A DNA stretch of 64,000 nt from Aphrocallistes beatrix (GCA_963281255.1 OY725488.1:8219524-8283523); one strand, 5' to 3'; numbered from the stretch's first letter, positions 41,901 through 46,966 are shown. The notes: generated by a model from the letters alone, not told the origin. Made by a program: numbers and translations.

Positions 41901-43947
41901 AGTTCAAAATTTTAGTCATTGATATGAAATTATTTAATTTTTATAAAAAATGTCTTTTGCATAATGAGTTAGGCACATTTCTATGCTAGAAGGGTGCAAG
42001 ATTTCATTTATGCAGGCTAATTTGGAATACAACCAAGTGATCTTAGTCAAATTAACAAAGTAAAATTGGTTGTTGCAGAACTTTTGAGACACCTTGCACT
42101 TGTATATAGTAACATATGAAGTTAATGTTTCATTTTAACATGTACTTGTTTAGGAAGAATTACCAGATTGGGATTCGATTTTGGAAGAAGTGATGAATCC
42201 TGTTGAAATATCTGAAGTTATTTATCTTATTGAGATGGTTCTTAAGCATCTTCTACGGATGGATGTTCCCCAAACACGAAAATAAAATCTTATTTACATG
42301 AAGTACTCAAATACCCAAAAAAGAAAAATCTTATAAGCAAAACAGTGGGTATTAGAATTTTTTGAATTTCATTTCATCAATGCGTATATGCTCATACTTA
42401 TAACCCTACACTATAGGCAAACAACATGTGCTGTCTTAAACACTTATCATCGCTGTGGAACCATTTATCCATCCACAGAGCCAAGCGATTAGTGCTTCTT
42501 CATCAGGTAATTCCCATGTATCAATTCTATGTTGCCATTGCCAGTATTTTAAATAATTTATATTTATTAAATTATTCTTGAGAAGATTCAGTAAGTGTTG
42601 TTATCAATTTTTTACGCTTTATTTTTCATTGAAATAAAGGCTTTTCAGTTGTTGCTTTAAAGAGTTTCTAATATATGTATACGTATGTAACTAATTTCTT
42701 TCGGTCTCATGTCTATAATTTATTTTCTAGTCTCCATTTCCCTCCATATCTCACATTTATTTGGAGAATTTGAAGCCAGTAGATATTCTGAAGTTAATGC
42801 AAGACATTACTAAGACAAATGTAGATGGAATTCTCGCACTGATACACGATTTCATCTTGTTTAATCTGAATGTATCAGATCAGGCAGTTTATTCAACTAA
42901 CAAGCAAGTGATACTTAGGCTAGAACATTTTATTATTGTACATAATTTTGAATAAACAAGTTCTCTCAATTTAACACACGTCATCTCCACCGTCAGGGTT
43001 GGATTGGATCGTACAATGATCTATTGTGAGAGTGAATTAAGCCATATATATACTTAATAGAGGGAAGATGTGGAATATCTGTTCCATTTTTTGGCAGAGG
43101 TGTGAAATGTCCGCCTATTAGATATCCAAATGTAATCGTAGACTCATCTTTGGCACATACATACCAATTTTCATATCCCTACAGCTAGCTAGTCTTCAAT
43201 CAATTTGAATATAGTTCAAGATTCCTACGTTTTGCTATATTGCTAGTATATTAAGTAAACCAAACATTTTGTTGATTAGAATGTTGATTTGTTGTATGGT
43301 TTTTGGCTCCCTCTCCAAATTGATTTTTAATAGTAACAACCGCCCTCGTGCACTTATCGGTTCGATATTTAAAATGCTAACCCCTACTCATGCGAGCACA
43401 AATGGTTCGCGTGAGTAGGGCCTCCTTTGGGCAATAAAAAATGACTCAATTGAGTATTTTGGTTTTCTAGTGTACAAAACTATTAATTGTACATGTTTTT
43501 CATTCCAAACGATACTTTTTTTACAATTTTCTAAATTATGTTCGTTGGTGCAAAACTACCCTTATAGATGTGTAGTCCTTAATATATGGTATTGTATGAC
43601 CAATTTAGTCACCTAAAATATGCGTATGGGCCCGCGTCGATGTTGGACCGTGGTGCCCGATACGCGGGTCCCAATATACAATACTATGTTAAGACTATCA
43701 GAATAACTTATTTAATTATTGAGGACTCATCTGTTAAAACCGTGTCGCAGCTTGAGAATTGCAATATTAATTTACATATTCCATTAGTTTGCAAGAGAGT
43801 CTTGATAATTTTTCTAAAGGAGAAACAATTTTCACATCATCTAAAGGAAAACCTGACTGTAGCATTATTCCAGATTATATCTCTGTCTCCCAAACCATTA
43901 GTGTTTGGACTCATATCTTCCAGGAGGCGAGAAGAAGGTTTATTTGA
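4364..43947 (+). CDS. RNF213-like: RNF213/mysterin-like giant AAA+ ATPase, copy 1 (24 coding exons)
   Basis: Coding exons: 4364-13942, 14007-14172, 15619-16065, 23383-23555, 24822-25285, 27748-27877, 28711-28787, 29234-29320, 30167-30436, 31616-31733, 32192-32623, 32868-32975, 33042-33143, 33477-33830, 34413-34576, 36180-36469, 36950-37103, 37186-37481, 38526-38769, 39387-39663, 42154-42344, 42417-42506, 42731-42903, 43788-43947. Phases match at every junction; with one base restored near 42268 the chain encodes about 4848 residues. Recognisable parts are an N-terminal Cys motif, two Walker A/B modules, the FPPPLINRLEKH block and the RNF213 C-terminal shell. Vertebrate RNF213 (about 5200 residues) is a cytosolic dynein-like ATPase and ubiquitin ligase. 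No RING or RZ zinc finger is found here. The intact 3193-codon first exon suggests recent constraint. As written, a frameshift ends the protein at 42285 (about 4687 residues). Confidence 0.85.
14007..14172 (+). CDS. RNF213-like: Copy 1 exon 2 (AAA core, CVQKAV region)
   Basis: The acceptor is ATTTAG and the donor G|GTAGTA; the exon enters in phase 0 and leaves in phase 1. It encodes a Cys-Val-Gln-Lys-Ala-Val segment followed by a leucine/serine helix, resembling the CIQSAV-type segment of vertebrate RNF213. Copy 2 has the same 166-nt exon at 57906-58071. Confidence 0.85.
14928..15472 (+). mobile_element. Chimeric Helitron-like element (A middle joined to B, CTTG end)
   Basis: The left part matches the centre of subfamily A (the block ending near the CATATGATGCAACTATCAT motif). 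It switches at about 15046 to subfamily B sequence and ends with the GC-rich hairpin block and CGCGCTTG at 15472. A short inverted A/B tail follows at 15498-15527. It accounts for most of intron 2 (14173-15618), which is 1446 bp here against 373 bp in copy 2. Confidence 0.5.
15619..16065 (+). CDS. RNF213-like: Copy 1 exon 3 (shell domain, DCSTCC segment)
   Basis: The acceptor TTTCTAG and donor G|GTAAGT are shared with copy 2 (58445-58888). It enters in phase 1 and leaves in phase 1. It encodes an ELADL start, a DCSTCC cluster, and a leucine-rich segment with NLDLPF. The open frame reaches upstream into transposon DNA (15519-15618), so the in-frame ATG there is not a real start. The Cys cluster alone does not make a RING. 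Confidence 0.85.
16126..16396. mobile_element. MITE with TTACATTCCAGGGTT inverted ends
   Basis: TTACATTCCAGGGTT at the left and AACCCTGGAATGTAA at the right are inverted, and the interior is partly self-complementary and AT-rich. No coding potential is seen. It sits at the start of intron 3. Confidence 0.55.
16940..17674 (-). mobile_element. Helitron-like element, subfamily A, with nested pogo-like MITE
   Basis: On the minus strand it starts A|TCCTTACTATTAAAACTC and ends CGCGCTTG|T, with the GGCGGACAC/GTGTCCGCC inverted pair near the 3' end. It has no target duplication. The insert at 17447-17634 lies in the TA repeat near its 5' end. Confidence 0.65.
17447..17634. mobile_element. pogo/Tigger-like MITE, 188 bp
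   Basis: The ends are CAGTTGACTCCGCTTAAT and its near inverse ATTAAGCGGAGTCGACTG, flanked by TA on both sides. The CAGTnGACTCnGCTTAA form is typical of pogo/Tigger termini. An element of the same length is at 20713-20900 and a diverged one at 62628-62835. Confidence 0.65.
17870..18083 (+). pseudogene. Decayed C-terminal RING finger fragment in intron 3
   Basis: One frame reads HVCFVC then, after a spacer, GDCSRQI, an in-frame TAA at 18046, and TCPLCRSNIE followed by TGA. The missing middle of a C3HC4 RING (PCRH) is present in the next frame at about 17989-18000. So the fragment has two small compensating indels and one nonsense codon. A RING ending in CPLCRSNI right before the stop is typical of IAP, neuralized and MEX-type proteins, not of RNF213, whose RING is internal. 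It is not in the position or phase of an RNF213 RING exon. It is probably a captured or retrocopied gene fragment. Confidence 0.5.
18179..20123 (+). mobile_element. CR1/L2-like non-LTR retrotransposon, 5'-truncated, RT domain and 3' tail
   Basis: Reverse-transcriptase signatures are visible in two frames: LDLSSAFDTVDH near 18353-18390, GVPQGSCLGPLLFSLY near 18460-18510, and the catalytic YADD at 18564-18575, followed by the C-terminal thumb (IHWLPVKHRI-type segment) to about 19229. Frameshifts and a stop break it, so it is dead. The 3' tail has CATA repeats, the phrase GCGCTATATAAATG and an ATT microsatellite ending at about 20123, typical of this group. A foldback element (19293-19975) was later inserted into the tail. 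Confidence 0.75.
19293..19975. repeat. Foldback palindrome of 683 bp inside the retrotransposon tail
   Basis: The ends are TTAGGGTGCTCC and GGAGCACCCTAA; the two halves are imperfect reverse complements over about 320 bp each, with a short centre near 19630. CATA repeats flank both sides, showing insertion into the microsatellite of the older retrotransposon. No coding potential. Confidence 0.75.
20161..20706 (+). mobile_element. Helitron-like element, subfamily A
   Basis: It starts A|TCCTTACTATTAAAACTCG and ends CGCGCTTG|T, with the GAATTGATTGAAGAAACTGCC block near the 5' end and the GTGTCCGCC hairpin near the 3' end. A second partial 5' end lies just upstream at 20124-20160. Confidence 0.65.
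20713..20900. mobile_element. pogo/Tigger-like MITE, 188 bp (second copy)
   Basis: Same ends and length as 17447-17634, with one base changed at the left terminus, flanked by TA. It lies between two Helitron-like elements. Confidence 0.65.
20901..21918 (+). mobile_element. Two more Helitron-like elements, subfamily A, in tandem
   Basis: The first (about 20925-21420) lacks its TCCTTACT head and ends CGCGCTTG at 21420. The second follows directly with TTACTATTAAAACTCG at 21421 and ends CGCGCTTG at 21918. Both contain the same internal order of blocks as 20161-20706. Short ORFs inside these elements arise from the repeat and are not genes. Confidence 0.65.
21919..22964. other. Intron 3 interval without recognisable feature
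   Basis: AT-rich, about 1 kb, between the last Helitron-like copy and the next MITE. I see no exon homologous to copy 2, no RNA gene and no clear repeat ends. Confidence 0.5.
22965..23352. mobile_element. MITE with AGGTTnnnnGTGGGAAT-type ends
   Basis: The left AGGTTACTGTGGAATTGGA and the right TCCnATTCCCACTGCAAACCT are imperfect inverted repeats; the interior repeats ATTCCCAT motifs in both orientations. It ends about 30 bp before exon 4. The hAT-like assignment is tentative. Confidence 0.45.
23383..23555 (+). CDS. RNF213-like: Copy 1 exon 4
   Basis: Acceptor TTTATAG, donor CAA|GTAATT, phase 1 in and phase 0 out, 173 nt like its copy 2 counterpart (60064-60236). It encodes NETFEKFEDNF and a run of residues with SSIGRAVSTVND, almost the same in both copies. 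Confidence 0.85.
23623..24770. repeat. Large foldback element in intron 4
   Basis: The two arms are near-perfect reverse complements of roughly 400-500 bp. The outer ends are TGCGTTATAT and ATATAACGTA, and the centre is near 24135. The right arm carries a later pogo-like MITE (24521-24698). The copy 2 intron at this place is only 94 bp, so the insertion postdates the duplication or was lost there. Two mirror-image ORFs on the minus strand are products of the palindrome. Confidence 0.75.
24521..24698. mobile_element. pogo-like MITE, CAGTAGAACTCGG ends
   Basis: CAGTAGAACTCGGATAAG at the left and CCGAGTTCTACTG at the right are inverted, flanked by TA. Length 178 bp, non-coding, nested in the right arm of the foldback. 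Confidence 0.6.
24822..25285 (+). CDS. RNF213-like: Copy 1 exon 5
   Basis: Acceptor TTTCTAG, donor AG|GTAATT, phase 0 in and phase 2 out. It encodes TIYIMLSIAASKHR, a stretch HPDKLPEVTIPSIHIAYHL, and a C-terminal helix ending SSLR. Copy 2 has the matching exon at 60331-60797 with one extra codon. It aligns in order with the shell region preceding the RING of vertebrate RNF213. Confidence 0.85.
25443..25741. mobile_element. Joined fragments of Helitron-like subfamilies A (inverted) and B
   Basis: The left piece is the 5' end of subfamily A on the minus strand, ending near TTTTAATAGTAC. The right piece is the 3' part of subfamily B on the plus strand, ending AGCGCGCTTG at 25741. Short ORFs here are repeat-derived. 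Confidence 0.5.
25749..26162. mobile_element. pogo/Tigger-like MITE, CAGTAGAACGTCAG ends
   Basis: The left end CAGTAGAACGTCAGTTATCC and the right end GGATAACTGACGTTCTACTG are inverted, flanked by TA. 414 bp and non-coding. A second, heavily invaded member is at 30507-31505. Confidence 0.65.
26186..27565 (+). mobile_element. Degenerate Tc1-like DNA transposon
   Basis: The ends CAGTCTGTTTCATAATTATT and AATAATTATGAAACAGACTG are inverted and flanked by TA. The interior encodes broken transposase: a helix-turn-helix start near 26473, a basic region with KHKKGAGPPT near 26610, FTDECSVW near 26905, HIWGGISARG near 27010, and PPYSPDVNPIENTW traces near 27230. Several frameshifts and stops separate these, so it is inactive. 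It accounts for much of the extra length of intron 5 over copy 2 (2462 against 299 bp). Confidence 0.8.
27748..27877 (+). CDS. RNF213-like: Copy 1 exon 6
   Basis: Acceptor TGTTTAG, donor GAG|GTAATT, phase 2 in and phase 0 out. It encodes SKWEAAKCLALF followed by a lysine-rich helix. Copy 2 counterpart: 61097-61229. Confidence 0.85.
27878..28710. other. Intron 6, no recognisable element
   Basis: 833 bp of AT-rich sequence. I searched it for a CxxC-rich exon and saw none. The copy 2 intron is 101 bp. Confidence 0.5.
28711..28787 (+). CDS. RNF213-like: Copy 1 exon 7
   Basis: Acceptor CTTTAG, donor CAC|GTAAAT, phase 0 in and phase 2 out. It encodes IVSQENVNF and SILDMLKIF. Copy 2 has the same 77-nt exon at 61331-61407. 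In vertebrate RNF213 the RING follows at about this place, but here the next exon has no RING. Confidence 0.8.
29234..29320 (+). CDS. RNF213-like: Copy 1 exon 8, short linker where a RING would be expected
   Basis: Acceptor TTCTTAG, donor CG|GTATGT, phase 2 in and out, 87 nt. It encodes only about 29 residues, with SVDSEDSIHVCEPNKEM and DSCKHLR. It has two cysteines and two histidines without RING spacing. Introns 7 (446 bp) and 8 (846 bp) on each side contain no open CxxC-rich segment. Confidence 0.75.
29724..29968. repeat. Hairpin MITE rich in TTTAGGTCA motifs
   Basis: Two halves of about 110 bp are reverse complements, built from repeats of GGAATTTGACCTAAAG and GGAAAATGACCTAAA. It is non-coding and lies in intron 8. 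Confidence 0.6.
30167..30436 (+). CDS. RNF213-like: Copy 1 exon 9 (post-RING helical region)
   Basis: Acceptor TTGATAG, donor AG|GTAGGA, phase 2 in and out. It encodes a segment with ASEFFQNRSALFF, SIREDLTDYLLEIL, and ALRCVILEIIF. This aligns with the region directly after the RING in vertebrate RNF213 (the CNSFFVDL and VIRSVILKLLL segments), which fixes where the RING is missing. Confidence 0.85.
30716..31211. mobile_element. Nested pogo-like element, CCCTCGCCGTTCGCG ends
   Basis: CAGGCAACCCTCGCCGTTCG at the left and CGAACGGCGAGGGATACTTG at the right are inverted, with TA outside. Non-coding; the ORFs on both strands reflect the palindromic ends. Confidence 0.6.
31262..31359. mobile_element. 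Nested 98-bp pogo-like MITE
   Basis: CAGTCAAGCCTCTCTATAAC and the inverse end GGAGGTTTCACTG, flanked by TA. It is a minimal non-autonomous element inside 30507-31505. Confidence 0.55.
31616..31733 (+). CDS. RNF213-like: Copy 1 exon 10
   Basis: Acceptor GTTTTAG, donor GAG|GTAAAA, phase 2 in and phase 0 out. It encodes NQSIQNQIARHMKD and NLTFLLLQSLE. Confidence 0.8.
32192..32623 (+). CDS. RNF213-like: Copy 1 exon 11
   Basis: Acceptor CACTACAG, donor AAG|GTTAGT, phase 0 in and out, 144 codons. It encodes a helical region with IESVAAIRFAIHWIVKWK and a C-terminal KMSLFFPQSIQTTK. This aligns with the RNF213 segment that includes WVFPKDVVKQ. The open frame runs only a few codons past the donor. 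Confidence 0.85.
32868..32975 (+). CDS. RNF213-like: Copy 1 exon 12
   Basis: Acceptor ATTTTAG, donor AAG|GTAATC, 36 codons in phase 0. It encodes KCYLDLFYGIHDTYTAIKES, similar in order to the YLVYGDEYKALRDAV region of vertebrate RNF213. Confidence 0.85.
33042..33143 (+). CDS. RNF213-like: Copy 1 exon 13
   Basis: Acceptor ATCTGTAG, donor AAG|GTAAGG, 34 codons in phase 0. It encodes FQQDIIFAIFSEFV, comparable to the YFLLTLFREVAILY segment. Confidence 0.8.
33477..33830 (+). CDS. RNF213-like: Copy 1 exon 14 (segment preceding the RZ position)
   Basis: Acceptor TTCTTAG, donor AAT|GTAAGC, 118 codons in phase 0. It encodes NTVFIAGVLCHIGVFLQL and KPLTLIHFDPTKLQNHFFPAI in two neighbouring stretches, aligning with the RNF213 stretch just before the RZ finger (the LKNLAFSPATM and AFLPTMPED segments). 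The frame stays open to 33977 after the donor, but with no resemblance to the family. Confidence 0.85.
34413..34576 (+). CDS. RNF213-like: Copy 1 exon 15, replaces the RZ-finger region
   Basis: Acceptor ACTGTAG, donor AG|GTACAG, phase 0 in and phase 2 out, which joins exons 14 and 16 exactly. The last third (YSHVLCDPFSRSTITPTGIR) aligns with the GHVLGNPQRR segment that follows the RZ finger in vertebrates. The first two thirds are Ser/Lys-rich with a single Cys before that segment, where CPNGHP, ECGRP and CxxC should be. The acceptor is weak, so its exact start is the least certain point. Confidence 0.65.
34617..35031 (+). mobile_element. Helitron-like element, subfamily B (3' part)
   Basis: It matches 15046-15472 and the B element at 46967-47886, ending CGCGCTTG|T. 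The head of another B element (ACTAAAACGCTAGG) starts right after it and breaks off at 35098. Confidence 0.6.
35098..36179. other. Rest of intron 15: hAT-type end and unassigned sequence
   Basis: CAGTGGTTCTCAAACTGGGG at 35098 is a classic hAT terminal repeat; a related end CAGTGATTCTCAAC is at 48055. A short inverted pair (GATGGGACGTTTA and TAAACGTCCCATC) lies at 35628-35712. No exon was recognised. Confidence 0.45.
36180..36469 (+). CDS. RNF213-like: Copy 1 exon 16
   Basis: Acceptor CTTTTAG, donor C|GTAAGC, phase 2 in and phase 1 out. It encodes NLAPTSVALIRTLMHSIFIW, matching the LPPVVFLLIRLLTHLALLLG block, and an AILHVHLLIDLMI helix. Confidence 0.9.
36652..36916. mobile_element. MITE with CGTCTTTCCCTGAATAA ends
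   Basis: CGTCTTTCCCTGAATAA and its inverse TTATTCAGGGAAAGACG bracket 265 bp of non-coding DNA in intron 16, ending 33 bp before exon 17. Confidence 0.6.
36950..37103 (+). CDS. RNF213-like: Copy 1 exon 17
   Basis: Acceptor CCTATAG, donor AG|GTAAGT, phase 1 in and phase 2 out. It encodes LLTPTDREAWEYSFE and a lysine-rich helix with NIISKSKSDNPML, aligning with the LSTKEMRNNWEKEI region. Confidence 0.85.
37186..37481 (+). CDS. RNF213-like: Copy 1 exon 18
   Basis: Acceptor ATATAG, donor G|GTATGT, phase 2 in and phase 1 out. It encodes MLWRNRSIIGYEHLSQVF, then YPLLEKFLKEENLL and YLPDLVNLRFQLIQ. This aligns with the WSCRKRITVEYLQHIV, PILWHFLQKEAEL and FLPEILALQRDLV blocks. An upstream acceptor (AACAG at 37152) would hit a stop, so the start at 37186 is preferred. 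Confidence 0.85.
37482..38525. other. Intron 18 with GC-rich MITE-like repeat
   Basis: A block at about 37660-37800 is rich in GGCCCGC and GCGGGCC motifs in both orientations, like degraded hAT-type MITEs. The ORF at 38020-38238 has no recognisable similarity. No exon was seen. Confidence 0.4.
38526..38769 (+). CDS. RNF213-like: Copy 1 exon 19
   Basis: Acceptor CTCTATAG, donor AG|GTAATT, phase 1 in and phase 2 out. It encodes CKQLFKSVQTIWSELN and LTDLISMLVNIHNDFI, aligning with the FLSTWNKLRRSL and LVSYLIRLHNEIV segments. Confidence 0.85.
39387..39663 (+). CDS. RNF213-like: Copy 1 exon 20
   Basis: Acceptor TGATTAG, donor CAA|GTCGGT, phase 2 in and phase 0 out. It encodes VVSPSHMINYEDHLDSLIF, FSGIQKDFATIF and LDYFKRLQLKIPQ, aligning with the VTDLHVISYEVERDL and DLEKIQRQIVSRFL blocks. 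The donor is weak; the frame stays open to 39741 into a transposon end. A mariner-type element begins 28 bp after the donor. Confidence 0.8.
39691..42096. mobile_element. Mariner-type element interrupted by four Helitron-like copies
   Basis: The ends are CAGGGTGTCTCAAAAGTTCT at 39691 and its near inverse ending GAGACACCTTG at 42096, with about 25 bp of matching terminal repeat including the TGCAAC that follows. The remaining interior (41586-42070) is AT-rich without transposase. The Helitron-like insertions at 39747-41585 make up most of the length. The whole composite lies in intron 20. Confidence 0.55.
39747..41585. mobile_element. Cluster of four Helitron-like subfamily A elements, two of them in perfect head-to-tail array
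   Basis: Copies: 39747-39995 (+, truncated), 39996-40507 (-, truncated in a TA repeat), 40508-41046 (+, full) and 41047-41585 (+, full). At 41046/41047 CTTG is followed directly by TCCTTACT, so the last two are joined end to start with no spacer. Every full copy has TC at the 5' end, CTTG at the 3' end, and the hairpin CAAGCG-AAGCG-CGCTTG at the very 3' terminus. ORFs here are repeat shadows. Confidence 0.7.
42154..42344 (+). CDS. RNF213-like: Copy 1 exon 21, with probable one-base frameshift
   Basis: The acceptor is TGTTTAG, in phase 0. The frame reads EELPDWDSILEEV and ISEVIYLIEMVLKHLLRMDV, aligning with DACEVLSVVEVTLGFLS, then meets TAA at 42283-42285. The family continues in the next frame right after CCCC at 42268-42271 (PNTKIKSYLHEVLKY, matching the DPNMQLNVYTQDIL segment). 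One extra base there restores the frame. The restored frame needs a donor at ACA|GTGGGT (exon end 42344) to enter exon 22 in phase 0. Confidence 0.65.
42417..42506 (+). CDS. RNF213-like: Copy 1 exon 22
   Basis: Acceptor CTATAG, donor CAG|GTAATT, 30 codons in phase 0. It encodes CCLKHLSSLWNHLSIHRAKR, a close match to the CQLKHTIALWQFLSAHKSEQ block near the RNF213 C-terminus. Confidence 0.85.
42731..42903 (+). CDS. RNF213-like: Copy 1 exon 23, followed by a GC donor
   Basis: Acceptor TTTCTAG, phase 0 in and phase 2 out, 173 nt, the same length as copy 0 exon 18-190. It encodes LKPVDILKLMQ and ILALIHDFILFNL. The donor reads AA|GCAAGT where copy 0 has AA|GTAAGT. Confidence 0.85.
42904..43787. 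other. Intron 23 with diverged repeat fragments
   Basis: The stretch 43060-43250 resembles an old inverted subfamily B element (TCAATCAATTTGAA and TTGGCACATACATACC-type motifs). Short hairpins occur at 43383-43425 (CCTACTC/GAGTAGG) and 43625-43680 (GGGCCCGCG/CGCGGGTCC). No exon. Confidence 0.4.
43788..43947 (+). CDS. RNF213-like: Copy 1 terminal exon 24
   Basis: Acceptor CCATTAG; one base completes the phase-2 codon and the frame runs to TGA at 43945-43947. It encodes LQESLDNFSKGETIF and SVWTHIFQEARRRFI, matching copy 0 (781-940) and the end of RNF213 (SVWKTAAVLKWNREMR). The longer open frame in another phase across 43586-43957 is not the coding one. Confidence 0.85.
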
Positions 43948-44159
43948 TTTATATTAAACTGATTAATTTTACTTTTTATATGATTATATAATTATATTTG
44001 AACCTAACAATATTATTTTGATTTGAATTGAATTGTGAATACGTGTTACTATTTTGATAACTTGTCATTCTTCGTGTATATAATTGATATACGTATAATT
44101 AATTGATATTAGTACTGAGTGTATTTATTTCTGTTACTCTGATATTTTTTCTCATGGCT

Positions 44160-44700
44160 ACTCGATCAGCAACGACTATCTGGTTAATCTGCAGCCTCTC
44201 CCCGCAATTGAGGAGTTCAGTCAGTTGCCTCTATCCAGCGCAACCCTTTGGCGTTTATTCTTCGAGATGAAGACGAAGAAAGCAACTCTTTCTGCTGCTT
44301 GTAGCACCGTCGCTGACGAGGTAATGTCTTTTTGGGCTCGTGTGAACATCTTAACAACCGAGAAACCTCACATTGTCAGCAAACTCAAGTTTCTCCATCA
44401 GCACTACGTCCGAGTTGCTAGGAATAAGCATCGTAAGAGTGCTGCACAGCAGAAGTTAGAGACTCAATTTACATCTCAGTATGCTGTTTGAAATCGCCCA
44501 TGCAGACTGGCAGAAAGCGACCAAAGTACTCGCTGAACGTCAATTCCTTGTTGATCAACGTGGGCCACGGAAGATGGCAATGTCTACTGAGGACACCAAC
44601 TTCTTACGGGTTACTGAGAAACACATAAACGCTGTCAGAGCAACAACGTCTGGTAACTGAATCAGAGCCTTGCACTTCCAGTCAATCCAATTGGACAGTT
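44160..44700 (+). pseudogene. Broken transposon-type ORF between copies 1 and 2
   Basis: One frame (to 44491) encodes a helical segment with LWRLFFEMKTKK and FLHQHYVRVARNKHRKS. A neighbouring frame from 44484 continues with LFEIAHADW and FLVDQRGPRKM. This order recalls the N-terminal part of a transposon-type protein with a DLFDIAHAD motif that I recall from invertebrate genomes; that recall is tentative. It has a frameshift and ends early, so it is a relic. Confidence 0.35.
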
Positions 44701-44990
44701 TACATAGTGAGTGACAGCGAGTCTTCCACCACTGACGATGACTATACTCCAACAGTGGATACATTAACGACCGGACAACTGCATAATTAATCGTATGAGC
44801 CACCGTCGAAACGCTGTGTTATTGAAAACCCAGTCTTCAATACAACACTGGAAAGAACCAAAACATCAACTCGCAAGGCGATGGTGGTCGTTGTCCCTTT
44901 TTAATTTACTACAAACTTTTTAATTTCCTACAAACTTTCAGACTTTTTAATTCCTACAAACTTTCAGACAAGCATTGACACATGAGTACA

Positions 44991-45359
44991 TCCTTACTTT
45001 TAAAACTCGATTAATGTATATTTATTTATATATATATATATCTGTAACGAATTGATTGAAGAAACTGCCGGGCCCAGAAAGCTGATTTTTTGCATGTGAG
45101 AGTTTTTTGGCTATGGCTCCAGTGAGTTCTGAGCTCAGATGAAAATGTCGACTCATCATGGAATTATGACGTCATTGTCACATTTTAAAAAAAGTTAAGC
45201 AATACAGTTATTCGAGCATAACTTAACCATTATAGGAGATAGAAGGCTGAAATTTTAATAGATTATGTAGATTAATATACCTCACATATGGCGCAACTAT
45301 CATCAAAAAATGATGACTCATCACTCTGTTATGACGTAATCATTACGCATCAAAAATTG
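44991..45359 (+). mobile_element. Helitron-like element, subfamily A, 3'-truncated
   Basis: Starts A|TCCTTACTTTTAAAACTCG and follows the subfamily order up to about 45359, where it breaks off at a run of nine Cs. The GC-rich 3' block is missing. Confidence 0.6.
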
Positions 45360-45734
45360 AGCCCCCCCCAGGTTTGGAGCCTGTGGAGGGCCGTGGTGCT
45401 GGGCAATGGAGCAGTGGAGGAAGCTGTGGTATGGCAGGACCTGAAATTATGTTAATAATTGAGTCTAAATATAGATCCCAATTACATTTATCTTCCACTA
45501 TAGTCCGAGATTTTCTTTTCCTTAGGTAACAACAATAGCTGTATATCGATATTTGAGCATCTAAGATTCCCCCCCTTACCGTCGCTCACTTCGCTCGCTC
45601 TTGACCTCCCCAGGTTTTATTCTATTTTCCAAAACTTTGCGCCTATGATCCTAAGTACCAACAGAGATTCCAAGTAAAATTGGTAGATATGTAAAAATTT
45701 GCTTCCGCCGGGCCTGGTGCGTATGCATATTATA
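45360..45734. other. Unassigned GC-rich and C-run segment
   Basis: It holds C runs at both sides (about 45361 and 45571) and a CTTCGCTCGCTC stretch. GCTTCCGCCGGGCCTG at 45704 is a stray end of the MITE family seen at 59601-59853. No coding signal. Confidence 0.4.
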
Positions 45735-46930
45735 GCGCGTTTTACAGAGAAAACTCGGCTATCAGTAGCCAAGAAAGATCCTAACTCTACCTTTAAACGA
45801 GATCATCCTTAGTGCTTTCAGCTCATTAAGGTTCTGCAAGAGTGTAAGCTCAGATTACAGAATAGAAGTAATGTAACTAAAGAGAGCTTTATTATTATTA
45901 TGCACACCATTGCGTTCTAAAATGAGCTATTATTTCATAATTTGAATTCAGTATTACGGAGCTACGAAGTAGCAGAGGTAGGTAAATTTGTAAATTACAA
46001 ATTCATCGCTTTTCTATGAATTTTATTTACGGTCAATATGATGTTAGCAACAAGGTTAAATCTACTTGCACTCGTACTCTGGCCTACCGAGCAGTTTTAT
46101 CACCAAACTGTAGAGAACAGTGAATACATACTTTATTCTCAATGGATTAAGCATCATTTAGATCAGGCTTATCTAGCATTTTTCTAAACAAACCAATTAA
46201 GAACTCTTAACTACTTGTGGGCCAGAGGCCAGGTGCCCAAAGGGCGTCTCTGGTTGACACAAAGTGTCCGCTAGCAAGCGAAGTGCGCCTGTAATATAAT
46301 AACTCAAAGGAACAGAATCTCTTAGTACGTATATGCCAATCTGAATCACACGTACTACTTGATTTGGTTACTTATCAATTTCCAATTATATTACACTATT
46401 TTAGGTTAGAAAAATCAGAAATACCTGAATATTTAATTCTAGAAAAAAGTCAACTCTAATTAAATCAATGTTGGCAGGAGATGGTGGGGCTAAATCGGGC
46501 ACAAGCGCTAGGCCCCAGAAGAATCTGAGCGTGTCCACCTCTGGTAGGGTTCACTCAAAATTTCACACAACTAAATAACATAACAGCAATACCAAAGAAA
46601 TACTTATATGGAACTGACATTTGTTTTGATAAAAAAATTGTTTAGAATGAGTATTACGAAGCAATTTTTCATCGTGGGAGGGCGTAATGATATTTTCCCA
46701 TCTAACCTTCTACGTTCCTTGGAGCTCGACAGTACGAAGACGATCCAAAATCCACTGTGAAAAGGAAAGGATCAAAAAGGTCAAAGCCTAATTGAAGTGG
46801 GAGCGATTTCCGTCACTGAACGAGATATCACATTATTTTGCTTGTGCAAATGTACAGTTAGAATGGGGACTGTCAATTCGAGTCTTGGACTTGGTTCCTT
46901 TGTATAATGACATTATTATTGATATCTCGT
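45735..46930 (+). other. Duplicated upstream flank of copy 2
   Basis: Homologous to 2740-3644 upstream of copy 1, including the ACTAAATAACAT and GTAATGATATTTTCCCATCT stretches. An insertion of about 350 bp (46102-46449), carrying a worn Helitron-like 3' end (GTGTCCGC and AGTGCGCCTG), splits it here and is absent in copy 1. Confidence 0.6.
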
Positions 46931-46966
46931 AATTCGTTCAAGTTTGACATCGGAAATGTATTATTA

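Noticed and set aside
43586..43957. 123-codon ORF over the last exon of copy 1
   Set aside because: It is in a different frame from the C-terminal exon, which is fixed by phase and by the match to copy 0.
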